Of a stretch of DNA of 60,000 nucleotides, positions 46,560 to 57,300 are shown piece by piece. Numbering within the stretch: position 1 is the first letter of the stretch; each line of letters begins with the position of its first letter. Below the pieces are notes generated by a model. That model was not told the DNA's origin. It worked only from the letters and a program-made list of their open reading frames with translations, and made no database searches. The translations under genes and the position numbers were made by a program. The stretch is from Bugula neritina (Eukaryota > Bryozoa > Gymnolaemata > Cheilostomatida > Bugulidae), in the NCBI GenBank assembly GCA_964035545.1, contig OZ037765.1, positions 8,276,698-8,336,697 on the forward strand. Reading direction: 5' to 3'.

Positions 46560-46930
46560 GCAATCATCACTTCATGATTGATGATTTATATTTTGATAAT
46601 CACAATGATAATCACAATCAGGCAATGACAGTCCCAATGATAATGAATTAGAGTATGAGTCATTGAGTGTCACTATTACAATAGCCATAGGAATGGTTAT
46701 GCTAAACTTACAGTTACAGTTAGTGTTACTGTTACTGTTAGAGTTAGTGATTAATTATTTATATAATATTTATAATTATATTATTACGATAATGATTATT
46801 ATGATGCTTATTTTTAAGTTATAGTTTTACTTATAATTATTTTTAATTTAATTTTAGTTATAGTCCTTTTGAAATTAATCTAACTTTAGGTTTAACTTTC
46901 AGTTTGAGCCTGTAAGTGTATTCACTTTTT
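46560..46930. repeat. Weak TA/AT-phased low-complexity region
   Basis: Words like TGATAATCACAA and TTACAGTTACAGTTAGTGTTACTG repeat with approximate 6-bp spacing, like a decayed relative of the three hexamer arrays. Borders are soft. Confidence 0.45.
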
Positions 46931-47194
46931 AGTTGATAATCATCATTGTGATAACCTAAAAATAATCATGATTATTTTATTTTTGTGATATATTTTTTAC
47001 TATAATATGTTGTATTGAAACTGTCTAGTGGCAATAAATGGAACACATATGTTGTATACTTGTATACGAAAGCTTTTACATTTCAAGGTTAATTGGAATT
47101 TATACACTTAGAATTAGCCCATCCATCCATAAAACTTGCTACAACTTGAAAAAAGTCATGACTTTATCCTTATACTAATTAATAAAACTAGTGT

Positions 47195-48065
47195 CGCTTA
47201 AGTTGAATCCGCGACATTTCACAAATGACAATTCAAAAACACCTATTTCGAAAAAGACAATTCCCAAATTGACAATTCCCAAATTGACAATTAATAAATT
47301 GACTTTTAGAAAAAAGACATTTCTAAAAAATACATTTCACAAATGATACGACCCAGTCGGGTGTGAGCTCGACCGGGTCGAGAATAAGTTAATATAAACG
47401 TGGGCAATTGCAGATTGGGACTGTTTGGTAGCTAACACTACTTGCATGATAGCCTAACTCATACGGCGTTTATATTTGTTGCTGAAAGCTTTAAATCTTG
47501 TCAAGTTCAAGTTGAAATAATTACTACTTATTTACTTTTACTTTTATACTTGTATTATTTCGTGATGTTACTATGTACATTATATGTTATTTAATTTTAT
47601 TAACCGTATTTCATAAGTTAAAACTGAAAAGTAAGAAGAGAATGAAATACAGTTAATAAAATTAAATAACATATAATGTACATAGTAACATCACGAAATA
47701 ATACAAGTATAAAAGTAAAAGTAAATAAGTAGTAATTATTTCAACTTGAACTTGACAAGATTTAAAGCTTTCAGCAACAAATATAAACGCCATATGAGTT
47801 AGGCTATCATGCAAGTAGTGTTAGCTACCAAACAGTCCCAATCTGCAATTGCCCACGTTTATATTAACTTATTCTCGACCCGGTCGAGCTCACACCCGAC
47901 TGGGTCGTATCATTTGTGAAATGTCATTTTTAAAAATGTCTTTTTTTCTAAAAGTCAATTTATTAATTGTCAATTTAGAAATTGTCAATTTAGGAATTGT
48001 CTTTTTCGAAATGGGTGTTTTTGAATTGACATTTGTGAAATGTCGTGTCACCGCTTAAGTTAATT
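47195..48065. mobile_element. Giant palindromic foldback element (MULE-like) with 10-bp target duplication
   Basis: Two arms of just over 400 bp (about 47211-47614 and 47642-48049) are near-perfect reverse complements around a 27-bp centre (47615-47641). Across the inner 300 bp I saw only isolated mismatches, for example catacgg against catatgg and accgtattt against actgtattt. The flanks carry a 10-bp direct repeat cgcttaagtt (47195-47204 and 48052-48061), partly extended by AAT. A 9-10 bp duplication with very long terminal inverted repeats is typical of Mutator-like and Foldback elements. The outer 130 bp of each arm contains short tandem words (aaattgacaattccc). The inner arm holds CTCGACC-G-GGTCGAG. 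No transposase is encoded; the frame at 47849-48058 simply reads one arm. Confidence 0.9.
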
Positions 48066-49039
48066 ATAGTTTCTTGCAGTTTCTTGTATGTGTAATCAAC
48101 TTTTCCTTCAAATCTTATGGCAACCAGCATAACTATGTTACTATGCTCACTCTGCTCACCTTTCATCGCCATGTCCTGATCAGGTGGTTACTTTATTTTC
48201 CCTAATATTTTTAGAATAAAGTACATTTACATTGGTAGTTCCAATACTTAAATACAATTTTTATTTAAAATTCCATTTAAGGCTACAATACACATTGAGG
48301 GAAGCTAAATTTTAGAGTTTCGAACTTTGTCTTTTACCTGTCTTTACTCGTAATTGGTGCAAAAGTATTTTTTCTATGTGACTCAAAAATTGTAGGGTAG
48401 ATTTAACAATACAGCAAAGCAACAAGGTTTTGGGTTTTCAAGCCGACTTGAAATTTAAATCGAAACTTGTATAGTAGAAGTTGTTGCAACATAAAGTAAG
48501 CTCATACACTTCAAGCCAAAAGTACATAAGCACTTGAAAATATTGCTGAAAAAACATCAGGTGATTGTTAAAAGTTATTCAATGCCAAGTTGTGCTGTTT
48601 GTGCATAGATATCTGTAATACTTGATGAGGAGTTTTATAAAATAAGGAAACTGACTTTTACATGCTAAAAACATCTTGGAAGTTATTTGTGTGTAATTTT
48701 AATATCCTAAGAGCAATAATGAATTTAGCAGTTGAAAGATAAAACTATGGATAGTGGCGAGGCTTATAGAATTGAATATTTTTAAAACAGTCAAATCAAA
48801 ATACACGGCAATTGTCATCACTGCTAAAACAGTTTTCAGTGAGACATACGGTATCCCACAGAGTGGCCATATGTTTGACATTAGTGGCTGCTCACAGTTA
48901 TATGTATTACTTTTTAACTATGGTAAACCCATTCTATTTGTTTTTGCTGCAAGTAATTAAGAACATATTAGATATTCATATGAAATTATGTTGACATTAA
49001 CAAGTTGGTTTCACTATGGGATTATATTGCATCTGTATT

Positions 49040-49244
49040 GTATACTACTACATGTATACTTTATACTACTTCATGTATATTGCATACTACTACATGTATA
49101 CTGTATACTACTACATGTGTATTATATACTACTACATGTGTACTGTATACTACTTCATGTATATTGTATACTACATCTATATTGTATACTACTACGTGTA
49201 TGTATATTATATACTATTTCATGTGTACTGTATACTAATGCATG
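49040..49244. repeat. 21-bp minisatellite
   Basis: About ten imperfect copies of gtatactactacatgtatac-t, with variants CTTCATGTATATT and CATGTGTACT. Because 21 is divisible by three and the unit lacks stops, all three plus-strand frames stay open (Tyr/Cys/Leu-rich), which is not evidence of coding. Confidence 0.92.
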
Positions 49245-50807
49245 CATTTGTTTGCTATCATCGAACTTGAAATTGATTTTTCAACATATTTTCATATGAA
49301 CACTTTATGTAGACTATTATCTCTCATTTAGTCAATAGTTGGTATGCAAGAAGAATGAGTAAAAATAATGTATTTTCTCATTAATACAAAATAATCTCAC
49401 AGCCATCACACGTATTCAACTCTTATTAGATCACTGAATGCAATATTGTTTACTGGTAAATTTATTATGAGTGTAAAGTTTTGCTCTCCATATGAGTATT
49501 ACTTTCAAGATAAACCTGTTTGCTAATAAGATTTATGCTATTTTATTGCAGGTAAATGAAAAATTAAGATTGCGAGCTTTTAGCATATTGATCAGTCAGG
49601 CATATACATAGACCTCTAATTCAGACACAATTTCATGAAATTGTTGTATCTTTTGTCTCCATAAATGTTGGTAAGTGATTCTGTTATATATAATCATTGG
49701 GAAGCTAACAGTAATTGGACGATATATTCTAGTAGGCAGTAACTTTTCTCAGCTCGGTGTAGAATTGTAGTTCTTTGAATATTGGCAGCTCTCGAGAACT
49801 CTTTACAAAATTATATGACTATAAAATAAAGGAATTAGATTCCAAACCCAAATGCCAAACTAAAATCATAATCCCAACCTAAGCAAAAATCTACATTTCT
49901 ACACCAAGCAGCTTTGCTCAGTGTGGTTCTCTACTGTCAGCTGAATCTTTATGTGTTTCTATTCTGTTATGTGGCTTCTATCAGTTTTCTCTTGGTTATG
50001 TTGGGACTAAGGGCAATAGTAGGCTATGTGTTTTCTATATAATTTGTGTAATATACATCATCACAAAACACAAATACAAATTTTTCTCCTAACCTTGAAA
50101 TTAATGCTTAGCTATGAGTTTTAAAACACAAATTAAATGAACAATATGCTAGTCAAGGTACAGACTTGAAAATTGTTCAGTTACTCCAAAATTATTTGAA
50201 CTGAAATTTAAATGTTAGAGGTTTTGCATCTGAAAATAGCTATGGTGCTTGTAATGAGAAAATAACTTCACAACTGAAGCTTGAAAAAAGATTTCATCCA
50301 CAGTTTTATCGCACTATTACTGATAGTATGACACCCAACTACTCTTAAATGTTTAAAAGAATAATACACATCAAAACATGACCAACTTAAGTATCAAATC
50401 CAGGTGGACATTTTGCACATAAGACTTGACAGTCATATACCCAGTATCTTAGGTAATTGTGTAATTTGTGGTGCTCTTTTATGTCTAGTGTCTAATTTAT
50501 ATATTTTTTGTTTTTGATGCAGCTAATCATTGCACCAGTTCCGTGTTATAGTATACGTGTAATATTCATCAATAATACAACATGAAATATTTGATTGCAT
50601 ATGCAGTTGGATAGATTTTTTGACTGAACCATGTACTGGGATAGTGAACCCAGTTCTATATTAACTCGGCAGTAATTGATTTTTCTACATTCATAATTAG
50701 AAAAAAGCTGTAGTGGAAAATAGGTGACGTAACTGTATTACTTATAGTAGATTTATCCTGGTTGTTAGATGATTTACTTTGTGCATTTCATTTGAACTAC
50801 AGGTATA

Positions 50808-51525
50808 ATGGGGTCTACAGACTACAGTCGAAACTGAACTCTGAACGCGTTTTTGGAGCTGCTCAAGCATACCTTCAATGTCACGTCCTACTGCAAATGC
50901 TGAACTGTCTCTAGCCCCGAAATAAACTTTTAACCAATAGGAATGCCGTAGCTTAATTTCTGCTGTATCCACAGCAACCAAAAATAAAATTTAAAGCAAT
51001 TTATTGAGAATTACTAGTATAATTCAATACGATTTACTAGTTATTTTTATTCTAATTTACTAGCTTCACTTATTCAAAATTACTAGCTTCATTTAATGAG
51101 ATTTAATAGCTTTATTCAATCGCATTCACTAGCATAAAGAACTAAATATGCTAATAAAATTCAGCCAAATTAGAATAACCAAATATGCTGATGAAATACA
51201 GCCAAATTTATCTGCTAAATATTTATTTTCATAGTTGTTTTTGATTGAGATTTGCATACATAACTTCATCATAATAATGTTATTAAGTAAAATAATATAA
51301 TTTTCGAAGAACCAAATCAAATAATAATGCTCACTAGTAGCACGTAGAATAAGTAAAAGCACTTAGCCAATCAGGGCTTACCTGCCATGTCTGTCTAACG
51401 CTGAACGCATCCGAAAAATTGACAGTTGCGTTCAGAAATCAGACAGTTGTGACATCACGGAGTTCAACGCTTAGCCTCGAAATTTAGTTCACAGTCGAGT
51501 TTCGACTGTAGTCTGTCTACCCCAT
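50808..51525. mobile_element. 718-bp element with 28-bp terminal inverted repeats
   Basis: The left end 50808-50835 (atggggtctacagactacag, then tcgaaact) and the reverse complement of the right end 51498-51525 agree at 26 of 28 positions. The superfamily is unresolved because no unambiguous target duplication is visible (flanks tata|ATGGGG and CCCCAT|aagt). The interior contains about four 25-30 bp repeats ending TTACTAGCTTCA-type at 51000-51135 and a 79-codon minus-strand frame (50742-50981) with no known domain that overruns the left end. It ends about 50 bp before the acceptor of the TPST start exon, so it lies in the probable 5' UTR intron. Confidence 0.75.
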
Positions 51526-51602
51526 AAGTCGGTGCATGTATCGCTCAATGGCTAAACCTGATTTTGTAAATTTCAGCTCCAACTCATTGTCTTAGCTGCT
51601 AG

Positions 51603-53743
51603 ATGAATATGTTAAGGAGGTTAGGTGTTAGAGTAGACAAGTTGCATGTCATTCTGTGTCTGGCTTGCCTCTTACTCTGTCTCATACTGGTGTATGATGA
51701 GCGCTCTGGCAACTCTGCTCTTGAATTCAATGTGTATGACAATGGAAATGGACATTCTAATAAAGATCTTGTGTTTTACAACAGAACAGTTCCCCTTCTG
51801 TGGGTATGTACTTTTCCAATCTTGTTTTGGCTCTCTATATTACAATATGGGTTAGTTGTTAATATAGATTTAGATTGGACATGGTTTAGAGTGATTACCA
51901 TGTTTTGAATTCTAACAGATTGGGGGTGTCCCAAGGAGCGGTACCACACTAGCTAGAGCCATGCTAGATGCTCATCCGGATATAAGGTGTGGTGAGGAGA
52001 CTAGAGTCATACCTAGAATATTAGGGATGCATACGAAGACTATCATGTCCTCTCTAGAAATGTCAAGGCTAACCGAGGCTCATATAGATGAAAGACTACT
52101 GAGAGAGGCTTTGGCTAGCTACATACTTACTATTATTGGTATAGTATATTGGGATTTGTGTCTGCAGTACATTTTGGTTTGGCATGTGGGCTAATTGTAG
52201 CAGTTATTTACATATCATGCTAATTCTTTTCAAGAAAAGTTATAAATTGCACAAGATAGTAAAATTTCGTCTCAAATTTTCAATTATAATGATTATACAA
52301 ATGTTTAAATTTAAGTAGAAGTTACAATTATGCACATAAAAAATGTACTATACTCAAATTGAAATGATAGTTTTCCAGTTGCTTTACTCGCTGTATGATA
52401 CTAGTTTTCTTGTAGCTGGTCACGGAGACCCAGCACCTTTGCTCTGTAACAAAGACCCATTCGCCATTAGATCAATGTCACATATCAGGAAAATGTTCCC
52501 CAACTCTAAGTTTATCATGATGATCAGGGATGGTCGCTCTGTCTCCCACTCAATTATTTCTCGTCATATCACCATAAAGGGTTTTGATATAAAATCTTAT
52601 CTTGGCTGTCTGAAAGATTGGAATCGAGCTATAGGAACCATGTGGGAGGCTTGCAAAAGTAGTGGTATGTCAATCCATTGTGTTTTGTGTTGTTTGTGTT
52701 ATTGTTTCAGCTATCATAAAAAAGAGAGAACGTGCTAGATGAATATGTTAAGGAATTGATTAGTTGATTAGTTAGTTGATTGATGGAAGAGGCCGAAGCC
52801 GTGATTTATTACCACAATATATAATACAAGATAATACTGAAATTATTACAAAATAAGTGAGACAATTGATTGTTATGATTATGCACAAAAATAGTAAATT
52901 ATTAAAATAACATTACAAATAAATGTTTACATAAATACTGAACAGATTGTATTCCAGCTTGTGAGTGCTTTTTACTTAAGACTATTTTGTTAGTACTTAA
53001 TTTGCTTTGGAAAACTAATGTATTGAATTTAGTCCCAGTTCTCTAATCAGAAAATGTGGTACGAGGTTTGTCAGGCTATAGAGACTAGTATGCCTAAAGC
53101 TACACTAAGAAACAACTTTATTGGACCCAATGTTGAGCCAAATACATGTCAATAGTGAAGTCTAGTTCTATAGAGCAATTTAATTTATGTTTCAGGACCG
53201 GAGATTTGTCTCCCCGTATATTATGAACGTTTGGTGTTGGATCCTAAGCCTCAAATGGAAAGAATACTCAAGTTTATAGGTATAAAGTGGGATGATAGAG
53301 TCATACATCATGAACAAGCTATTGGAGTGAAAGGGGGAATTTCTTTATCCAAGTATGTTATACTACGTTCAATATGCAATGCAGTACTAATTTTCCTAAT
53401 TTAAATGTTTAGCTTTTTATTAAGCATTAACAGGTGCGTAGATTGAAAATATTATTCATTCGATCTCCATTTATTTATAGGATGTTTTATCCTTTTAAGG
53501 TAAAAATATTTACAACATGCAACGATGTTATTTTATAGGAAAGAGCCTTCAACTAACCAAGTTAATAAAGCAGTAAATCAAGAAGCATTATCTAAATGGT
53601 ATGGGGAAATACCAGCAAGTACGTTGAATCAGCTGAAAAAGGAAGCACCCATGCTAAAAAGACTCGGTTATGATACAGATCATTCTCCACCTGATTATAA
53701 TAAACTATTGAATCCATTAGCTGAGAAAACCTTGAATCTGTAA
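51603..53743 (+). CDS. TPST: Protein-tyrosine sulfotransferase (TPST)
   Basis: Five exons, 51603..51803, 51919..52138, 52416..52664, 53196..53352 and 53539..53743, code 343 residues (human TPST1/2 about 370-377). The enzyme moves sulfate from PAPS to tyrosines of secreted and membrane proteins in the trans-Golgi. Residues about 14-31 ([18 protein letters not shown]) are the single type II transmembrane anchor. The 5'-phosphosulfate-binding loop is [15 protein letters not shown] (R73), followed by [13 protein letters not shown] with the catalytic Glu. LLCNKDPF and [19 protein letters not shown] form the PAPS 3'-phosphate site, and [19 protein letters not shown]-x-KGGISLSK and [14 protein letters not shown] match the family to the end. 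The C-terminal tail is short. The ATG at 51603 follows a TTTCAG acceptor by 26 bp; ATG at 51609 is an alternative. HGSNAT lies tail to tail, 630 bp away. Confidence 0.96.
52733..52754 (+). repeat. 22-bp copy of the TPST start-codon region in intron 3
   Basis: The 22 bases at 51597-51618 around the TPST initiation codon (tgctagatgaatatgttaag, then ga) recur exactly at 52733-52754, inside the intron after exon 52416..52664. Flanking sequence differs. A TTTCAG at 52705-52710 lies just upstream. Confidence 0.85.
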
Positions 53744-54373
53744 CCCTATCTTTTATTCAACTTTTTTTATATGTGGTGCTACAATTTTTATTTTACTAGT
53801 TTATTTTTTTCTTCCATTATTTTACAGATGTTGTTTTACCTTCTAAAGTGGCTACACAATTTTCTTTCCAAAAAAGCATTATTGTGATCATTGTTGAAAA
53901 TGTTTTCAAGTGCCATATATGTTATACATATGATGTATATACGATATCAATGTGTTATTTAAATCTTTAATGTAGTACTTCACTTTCACTAATTCAAATA
54001 AGCTATACTTCTCAGGTGTACTACATTATACTATTTAGGTGTATAATTTCTATTAATTATGTTGTGCCTAGACATGGCGATTAGCAGTTGCATTATGGTA
54101 TACTGTACAATTTCGTTATGTTACAATAAGTTTTCCTTGATATTATAATCACCAGTGTCATTACTGCATGTAATAACTGGCGAGTTTTATTTCAAATCAT
54201 CATAGATACAAAAATAATGTCTATATCATAGTATATGGAATTTTGTGTTCATTACAAATAGAAAGACTAAACATTTCCAAGTACAAAAAATACTTAGTGC
54301 AGTAAGCTAAGTTTAAAAATTAGAAAATAATCCAAGAAATTGATAGTCATTTATAACATTATTGTACTAGAAT
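53744..54373. other. Convergent 3' UTRs of TPST and HGSNAT
   Basis: The 630 bp between the two stop codons holds both 3' UTRs. A minus-strand AATAAA (TTTATT on plus) sits at 54186-54191, 183 bp past the HGSNAT stop, and another near 53799. No plus-strand canonical signal close to the TPST stop was found. Confidence 0.5.
54186..54191 (-). terminator. Candidate polyadenylation signal, HGSNAT
   Basis: AATAAA on the minus strand, 183 bp downstream of the HGSNAT stop codon. Canonical hexamer at a normal distance; usage is unproven. Confidence 0.4.
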
Positions 54374-57300
54374 TCAAACATTAATGAAAATGTTTTTATA
54401 ATGCATGTATGCAGCAACCAGTACCCAGAAGGTTGTGCTCCAGAGGTTCATGAACAGCTGAGTCAAATGAGTGTTGCTGACCAGAAATGAAACAGGCACC
54501 AGGCTACCCAGTGTCTCTGAACCCATATATATGAATATTGAGTTCATACCTGAAATTGTGTTATAAAGGGCATTATGTTATCAAACTTTCCAGTGAACAC
54601 CCTTTTTACGAGAAAATAATTTGAAAAAAAATTGAATGCAATTTTGTTCAAACTTTTATCCTGTATTATAAACTAATACAGATTGACAGTGCATTGCATT
54701 AAACAAATTATCATCATTATGAACATCTGTATATTAGAATATTTGTGCAGCCATTGTTTGTTTGGTCTACAATCGGTGTTGAAAAACAAAAATGTAGAAA
54801 ACCCAGTATTTTTAAACATAATCTTACAGTTAACTAATTACATGAATACTTTTTTCTGGCAACAATAAAACTAGCTCAGTAACTCGACTAACCTGGGTAT
54901 ATGAATGGAGCACCTGTCCAGTATTCTTTCACATCTATGATGACATATAAGAAACACAGCAGAAGATAAGCCATAGCAGCCAAAGCAATGACAAAACTGG
55001 CAGACCTATCAAAAATAGTAGCAGTACTTTACAGCCAATCATTGAATTCGACAGTGAGTAATATTATGCAGTTGTTAATTGAATATCATTACAATTCACA
55101 GTCAAAAAGAAAGGTATGCATTACGTTATGAATGTTATATTATAATATTATGAATGTATATATTATTACCACAGATTTTTGTTGAGTGGAATCCAACCCT
55201 CATTTTGAGATGCACAAGTTAGTAGTAAAGCTATGGCACCCTAAAAAAGTAAAAATCTTGAATATAACTTTATAGTTTATACGCTGGTTTTTTCCAAATG
55301 CATTAATATCATCAAGGTTGTTTGAGATCTTAATTTGGGAATCTTGAAAAAATATCCTATAAAAACTAAATTTACAGAGTTCACTAGAAACTGATCAAGC
55401 TGTTTTAAGAAATGATTGGTTTGTATGTAATATTTCACCAGAATGGCATCATATTTTAATGTACATATTTCATAATGTATAAAACAAGAACACTATTATG
55501 ACCATGTTAACTCCAAAATAATTTATTTAACTTTTCACATAAATATGCTAATCATTAGGCTAAAATAAACTCAGGTTTTTTTTCAAAAAATGAGAATAAT
55601 TTCTTTAGTTAACAGCTACTCAATATAATTAAAAACTTTTTCCATACTATATATTATGAAGATGAAGGTTTGTCTATCTTGTGAAATATGTGAAACTACA
55701 TTGTTGGGTTGGTATAAAAACCTTTTGACTAATCCATAAATTTGAGACACACTAAAAATAAAAAAGAAATTTATATAATTTCACTGTATAAAATAAATAC
55801 TAAAAGCTTGGCAATTATAAACAGAAGCGGAATTACTCCTTTATCTATAACATTTCATTTGTTTCAAATTCAGAAACTTCTAGGTCTTGGTATAACATCA
55901 TATTGTCTACTGCACAAAAACTGTACAATTGATATATTTACCGGTATAATTTCATAAATACCTGCTACAGTGCAGCTTAGCATGTATTTTATAAATCATC
56001 TTTTCAACTTTTAATGTTGATTTTTTCTGGGTTCATATATATTATATACAGTATGCATAGCCATTTCATGCTATTTGTAATAAAAATATATTCAACTGAT
56101 AAAAAACCAATAGAATGTACACAAACAGTGAAAACATCAGAAGTTTTGCAAACAGTTTTTTATAATTTAGGCCTCTCTAAAAATAGATATATATGCAGGT
56201 GATGGGTTATGATCAATTGACATTAACAGTTCTGCGTACTTACCAAACCTACAGCCCATGTTATCCATCTGGTGATTCTAGCTTTAACAGATGTGTATGT
56301 GACCAGTATTCTGCCAGCCTACAATCACGTGACACAGTGCAGTAACTAGACTATTATACATTTTCGTCTTTGTTTACAGAATGAGTTGCCGAAATAAACA
56401 CTAAACATGTTCACAGCCCTACTTTTCATACGATACTATCTATTGACTTTGTCTACTCACCATGACATATGATCACTGACTTACTTGAACACCTAAGAAG
56501 CATAAGAATATGGAAGTAAGTGTTCCAAGCAACCCCTCAGGATCTGTTCCTGAACACTGATAAAGTTTCTGTAAGTAAACCAAATTATACAAAATAAAAG
56601 ACAACCATGAACAAAGGTTACTATCAGGTTTTATTAGGTATAAAAAGTGTTTTTAAAAGTCTTGAATTGAATAGTTAATTTTTATTTTTGACTAACAATG
56701 ATACCAGGGAGTTGTGTTCTCACTGAGTAATAAATTGATATAATATATTACTTGCAATGTATGTTTTTTTAACCTTTTACCAATCTTTTCAATGAAGCTT
56801 ACAAGAGAAAATTCACTCAGAGAATTCAGCAGAGATAATGCGTGTTCAGGATACAAACCTTGCAAGTTCCGTACTGATATATGTGACTTTGGGTGAAAAC
56901 TTTTAAGTCGATATACTTTGCAATCCCGCCAGTGCAGTTGAAGTATTTACCCTCTTCAGATATGCCGCCGGGACCAATGTAGCCACTTCAAATATATTAC
57001 ATAATTTATAATCTAAATTATATAAAATATGTATACCAATCAACTGCATAGATAATGCAAGAAATTTAAAATTGATTCAGTAATTTAATTAATGGCCTAC
57101 ATCACATTATAAATCACTTAGCTCTATGATAATTATATGTAGAGCCTTTTGGTAATAAACACAATAATAGAAAGTAGGTGCAGCTAATTTTTTACACTAG
57201 AGTAGCCCAATTTTCTATTTCAATCAACATGTACAGGTATCTGAATACATACGTAGGGCAGTCATTCATGTCGTATGGTATTGCCAGAGTCACTATAGTG

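Larger units (their letters stand above)
44052..51576. other. Transposon-rich gene-free interval upstream of TPST
   Basis: About 7.5 kb without a recognisable coding exon. It contains the promoter of the CCDC33-like gene, a weak TA-phased region (46560-46930), the large palindromic element (47209-48051), a 21-bp minisatellite (49040-49244) and a 718-bp TIR element (50808-51525). A splice acceptor TTTCAG at 51571-51576 marks the probable last 5' UTR exon of TPST; the TPST promoter therefore lies further upstream in this interval. Confidence 0.6.

Noticed and set aside
47849-48058. 69-codon plus-strand frame
   Set aside because: It simply reads one arm of the palindromic element; no transposase motif.
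48988-49299. Three overlapping plus-strand frames of 77-103 codons
   Set aside because: All come from a stop-free 21-bp minisatellite; frames in all three phases indicate repeat structure, not protein.
50742-50981. 79-codon minus-strand frame as a possible transposase remnant
   Set aside because: No recognisable catalytic motif, and the frame crosses the left end of the TIR element.
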